Shown in pieces: positions 4,456 to 6,356 of a stretch of 6,356 bases of DNA; the first letter of the stretch is position 1; every line of letters starts with the position of its first letter. The position numbers were made by a program, and so were the translations under genes. Source of the DNA: Candidatus Omnitrophota bacterium. GTDB lineage: Bacteria > Omnitrophota > Gorgyraeia > Gygaellales > Profunditerraquicolaceae. The notes beneath the pieces are model-generated. The model worked only from the letters and a program-made list of their open reading frames with translations. It searched no databases and was not told the origin of the DNA. The DNA lies in NCBI GenBank assembly GCA_030018895.1, contig JASEHM010000061.1, positions 1 to 6,356 on the forward strand. The letters are read 5' to 3'.

Positions 4456-5418
4456 TTACACCAACCCTATCCTTAACAGATCCTGTACATCCAACAATCC
4501 CACCGGGCGCTTATTCTTATCTACGACCGGAACCTCATCTATTTTTTTATCCTTTAATATGCACAGAGCCTCTGCTGCCAGCATTCCTGCGCTTACTACC
4601 TGCGGATTTTTAGTCATTACCTCTTTTACTTTACGCCTGGGCAAATCTTTATCCGCCTCTAAATGCCGGCGTAGGTCTCCGTCAGTAAAAATTCCTTTTA
4701 ACCTGCCTAAAGCATCCACCACAGTAGCAGAGCCTGCCCTGGCCTGTGTTATTTTAAGCAAAACATCTGAGACCTTTTTCTCTTCATGGACAATCGGATT
4801 GTCTAAGCCTTTACGCATAATATCTTCTACCTTTAATAAAAGGCGCTTTCCTAATGCCCCGCCCGGATGAAAAAAGGCAAAATCCTTTTCTTTAAACCCC
4901 TTTAATTCAAGAAGGCATACAGCTAAGGCATCGCACATAGCCAGAGTAGCAGTGGTAGAAGCAGTAGGCGCAAGGCCTAAAGGACAGGCCTCTTTTTCTA
5001 CTGAAATATCTAAAACTACATCGCTGTATTTTGCCAAAATTGATTTTGCATTTCCGGTTAAGGTAATTATTTTACAGCCAATTTTTTCTAATAAAGGAAG
5101 CAGTTGTTTTATTTCGTTAGATGAGCCGCTGTTAGAAATAATCACAACTACATCGGATGAGATAACCTTTCCTAAATCTCCATGGATTGCCTCAGCAGTA
5201 TGCAAAAATAAACTTGGAGTGCCTGTAGATGCAAGGGTAGCGGAAAACTTCTGGGCAATAATTCCGGTTTTACCCATACCGCTGACTACCACCCTGCCTT
5301 TAGTCTTTAACATATAACTAACTACTCTTTGAAAACTAACCCCTATCCTTGGCTTTAAATTAAGGATTGCCTGCGCCTCAACATCCAAAACCTCTTTTGC
5401 CCTTTTTAATATATTCAT
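4456..5418 (-). CDS. kdsD: D-arabinose 5-phosphate isomerase (KpsF/GutQ/KdsD family)
   Basis: This enzyme interconverts D-ribulose 5-phosphate and D-arabinose 5-phosphate, the substrate of KdsA, in the cytoplasm. The 320 residues have the complete family layout. A SIS sugar-isomerase domain (about 35-170) carries GMGKTG (47-52), HTAEAIHGDLG (73-83), SNSGSSNEI (95-103) and an APTASTTATL stretch. The linker FHPGGALGKRL (183-193) contains the His expected in the active site (His184), and Lys50 matches the catalytic Lys of E. coli KdsD. Two CBS domains follow (about 198-255 and 265-318). The ATG overlaps the kdsA stop by 4 bases, with only a weak AGAGAG-type ribosome site, which fits translational coupling. 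It ends TAATAG, two adjacent stops. Direct contact with kdsA supports a biosynthetic role over the GutQ-like or capsule-linked KpsF roles, which cannot be separated by sequence alone. Confidence 0.93.
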   Translation of the reverse strand: MNILKRAKEVLDVEAQAILNLKPRIGVSFQRVVSYMLKTKGRVVVSGMGKTGIIAQKFSATLASTGTPSLFLHTAEAIHGDLGKVISSDVVVIISNSGSSNEIKQLLPLLEKIGCKIITLTGNAKSILAKYSDVVLDISVEKEACPLGLAPTASTTATLAMCDALAVCLLELKGFKEKDFAFFHPGGALGKRLLLKVEDIMRKGLDNPIVHEEKKVSDVLLKITQARAGSATVVDALGRLKGIFTDGDLRRHLEADKDLPRRKVKEVMTKNPQVVSAGMLAAEALCILKDKKIDEVPVVDKNKRPVGLLDVQDLLRIGLV

Positions 5419-6257
5419 CTTTTCTCTCTACTCTTACTGAGTAAACACAATGCCTTCTCAATCTGCTTAACCTGTTTAAGGAGTCTTTCTAATACTTTAA
5501 AATCAATCATATTCGGCCCATCACAAGGCGCCTTATCAGGCTCTTGATGTACCTCTAAAAATAAACCGTCGCAGCCAAAGGCAACGCCAGCGCGCGATAA
5601 CCCTTCTACAAATTTACGCTCTCCTCCGGAAGAACCGCCTTTAGCGCCCGGCAGTTGAACGCTATGCGTAGCATCATAAATCACAGGATACCCAAAAGAG
5701 CGCATTATACTTAAACTTCTAAAATCAGTAACCAAATTATTGTACCCAAAACAAACCCCTCGCTCAGTAATTAAAATATTCTTATTTCCCGTAGATTCAA
5801 TCTTTTTAATTATAGGCAAAATATCCCAAGGCGCTAAAAACTGCCCTTTTTTAATATTTATTACCTTTTTGGTTTTGGCAGCAGCCACCACAATATCTGT
5901 CTGCCGGCACAAGAAGGCAGGGATCTGGATTATATCTGCAATTTTAGATACTTCTACTATCTCCTTCTGACAATGGATATCAGTCAACACAGGAACCTTA
6001 ATATCCTGTTTCACTTTGCGTAAAATCTCAAAGCCCTTTTTTATGCCGGGGCCGCGATAAGAATCCATGGAAAGCCTGTTTGCCTTATCAAAGCTGGATT
6101 TAAATATAAAAGGAATACCCAATTGTTCTGCAATATCCTTTATTTTTCCGGCTATATCTAAACAATGCCTTTCTGTCTCGATTACGCAAGGCCCGGCAAT
6201 TAAAACTAATGGATTCTTGCCGCCTACTTTTATATTACCTATCTGTATCTCTCTCAT
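5415..6257 (-). CDS. kdsA: 3-deoxy-D-manno-octulosonate 8-phosphate synthase, metal-dependent type
   Basis: KdsA condenses D-arabinose 5-phosphate with phosphoenolpyruvate to Kdo 8-phosphate in the cytoplasm, the committed step to the Kdo of LPS. The protein shows the family blocks in order: LIAGPCVIE, KSSFDKANR, YRGPG, IQIPAFLCRQTD, RGVCFGY, DATHSVQ, GGSSGGER and CDGP. Counting from the ATG at 6257 (280 residues, the usual length), Cys24, His198, Glu235 and Asp246 have exactly the spacing of the metal ligands Cys11/His185/Glu222/Asp233 of the Aquifex enzyme. It is therefore the metal-dependent class; the E. coli type has Asn in place of the Cys. The frame stays open upstream to a GTG at 6305, adding 16 residues, but homologues begin near the ATG, which has AAGGA just before it at a short spacing. 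The stop overlaps the kdsD start as ATGA. Identity is secure; the start is fairly secure. Confidence 0.95.
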   Translation of the reverse strand: MREIQIGNIKVGGKNPLVLIAGPCVIETERHCLDIAGKIKDIAEQLGIPFIFKSSFDKANRLSMDSYRGPGIKKGFEILRKVKQDIKVPVLTDIHCQKEIVEVSKIADIIQIPAFLCRQTDIVVAAAKTKKVINIKKGQFLAPWDILPIIKKIESTGNKNILITERGVCFGYNNLVTDFRSLSIMRSFGYPVIYDATHSVQLPGAKGGSSGGERKFVEGLSRAGVAFGCDGLFLEVHQEPDKAPCDGPNMIDFKVLERLLKQVKQIEKALCLLSKSREKR

Positions 6258-6356
6258 TATCCTTAAGTAAAATCCTACACTGACTCTATAGAGGATTGAT
6301 TTCACTCGTGTCCAAATTAGACGTTACTTATCGACGCGAAATGTATTTTGAAATAT
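6258..6356. other. Region upstream of kdsA, no gene seen
   Basis: All three minus-strand frames entering from the window edge meet a stop within about 40 bases (for example TAA and TAG-type stops before 6310), and none resembles the tail of a protein I recognise. A weak promoter-like pair (TTGGAC, then a TATA-containing box 17 to 19 bases on) can be drawn on the minus strand near 6285-6316, but the match is poor and I do not call it. The leader of kdsA must lie here or start beyond the window. Confidence 0.4.

Noticed and set aside
4952..5317. Plus-strand open frame of 121 codons opposite kdsD
   Set aside because: Antisense shadow of a firmly identified gene; no family resemblance and no plausible start context. 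The other plus-strand frames in the window were rejected for the same reason.
6258..6305. 16-residue N-terminal extension of KdsA from a GTG at 6305
   Set aside because: Homologues start near the ATG at 6257, the added residues resemble no KdsA sequence, and no ribosome site precedes the GTG.

Overview
The window reads as a block of a Gram-negative-type (diderm) genome of low to moderate GC. All seven recognisable genes lie on the minus strand, so transcription runs from high to low coordinates. In that order they are kdsA, kdsD, kdsC, an lptC-lptA fusion, lptB, tig and clpP. The first five supply and export the Kdo-lipid A part of lipopolysaccharide, so the organism makes an LPS outer membrane. 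The gene order, metal-type KdsA, fused LptC/LptA, abridged trigger factor and many palindromic repeats suggest an uncultured deep-branching lineage such as Omnitrophota. That placement is inference from gist and not proven by anything in the window.

Layout: 6258-6356 holds no gene I can support. kdsA and kdsD overlap by 4 bases (5415-5418). A 221-base gap (4235-4455) holds an inverted GCGTTTATTCGC-type repeat cluster and a possible promoter. kdsC, lptCA and lptB then overlap in turn by 11 and 20 bases and look translationally coupled. A 65-base gap with a nested hairpin (1977-2027) separates lptB from tig. A 238-base gap (846-1083), almost wholly one long imperfect inverted repeat, separates tig from clpP. 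Downstream of clpP, 1-242 is noncoding and carries a 23-base tandem duplication, a 7-base tandem array and a palindrome fragment. No convincing intrinsic terminator was seen anywhere.

Function: KdsD makes arabinose 5-phosphate, KdsA condenses it with phosphoenolpyruvate to Kdo 8-phosphate, and KdsC removes the phosphate. LptB is the ATPase of the LPS export machine, and the LptC/LptA fusion would form its periplasmic stem and bridge. Trigger factor and ClpP handle nascent chain folding and proteolysis; they are a common pair, here placed behind the envelope genes.

The most unusual points are a palindromic element inserted in frame into the signal-peptide region of lptCA, with a covarying sister copy before clpP; the long inverted repeat between tig and clpP; and a trigger factor lacking its PPIase domain and much of its C-terminal arms. 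I found no CRISPR array, tRNA, rRNA, transposase or defence system.
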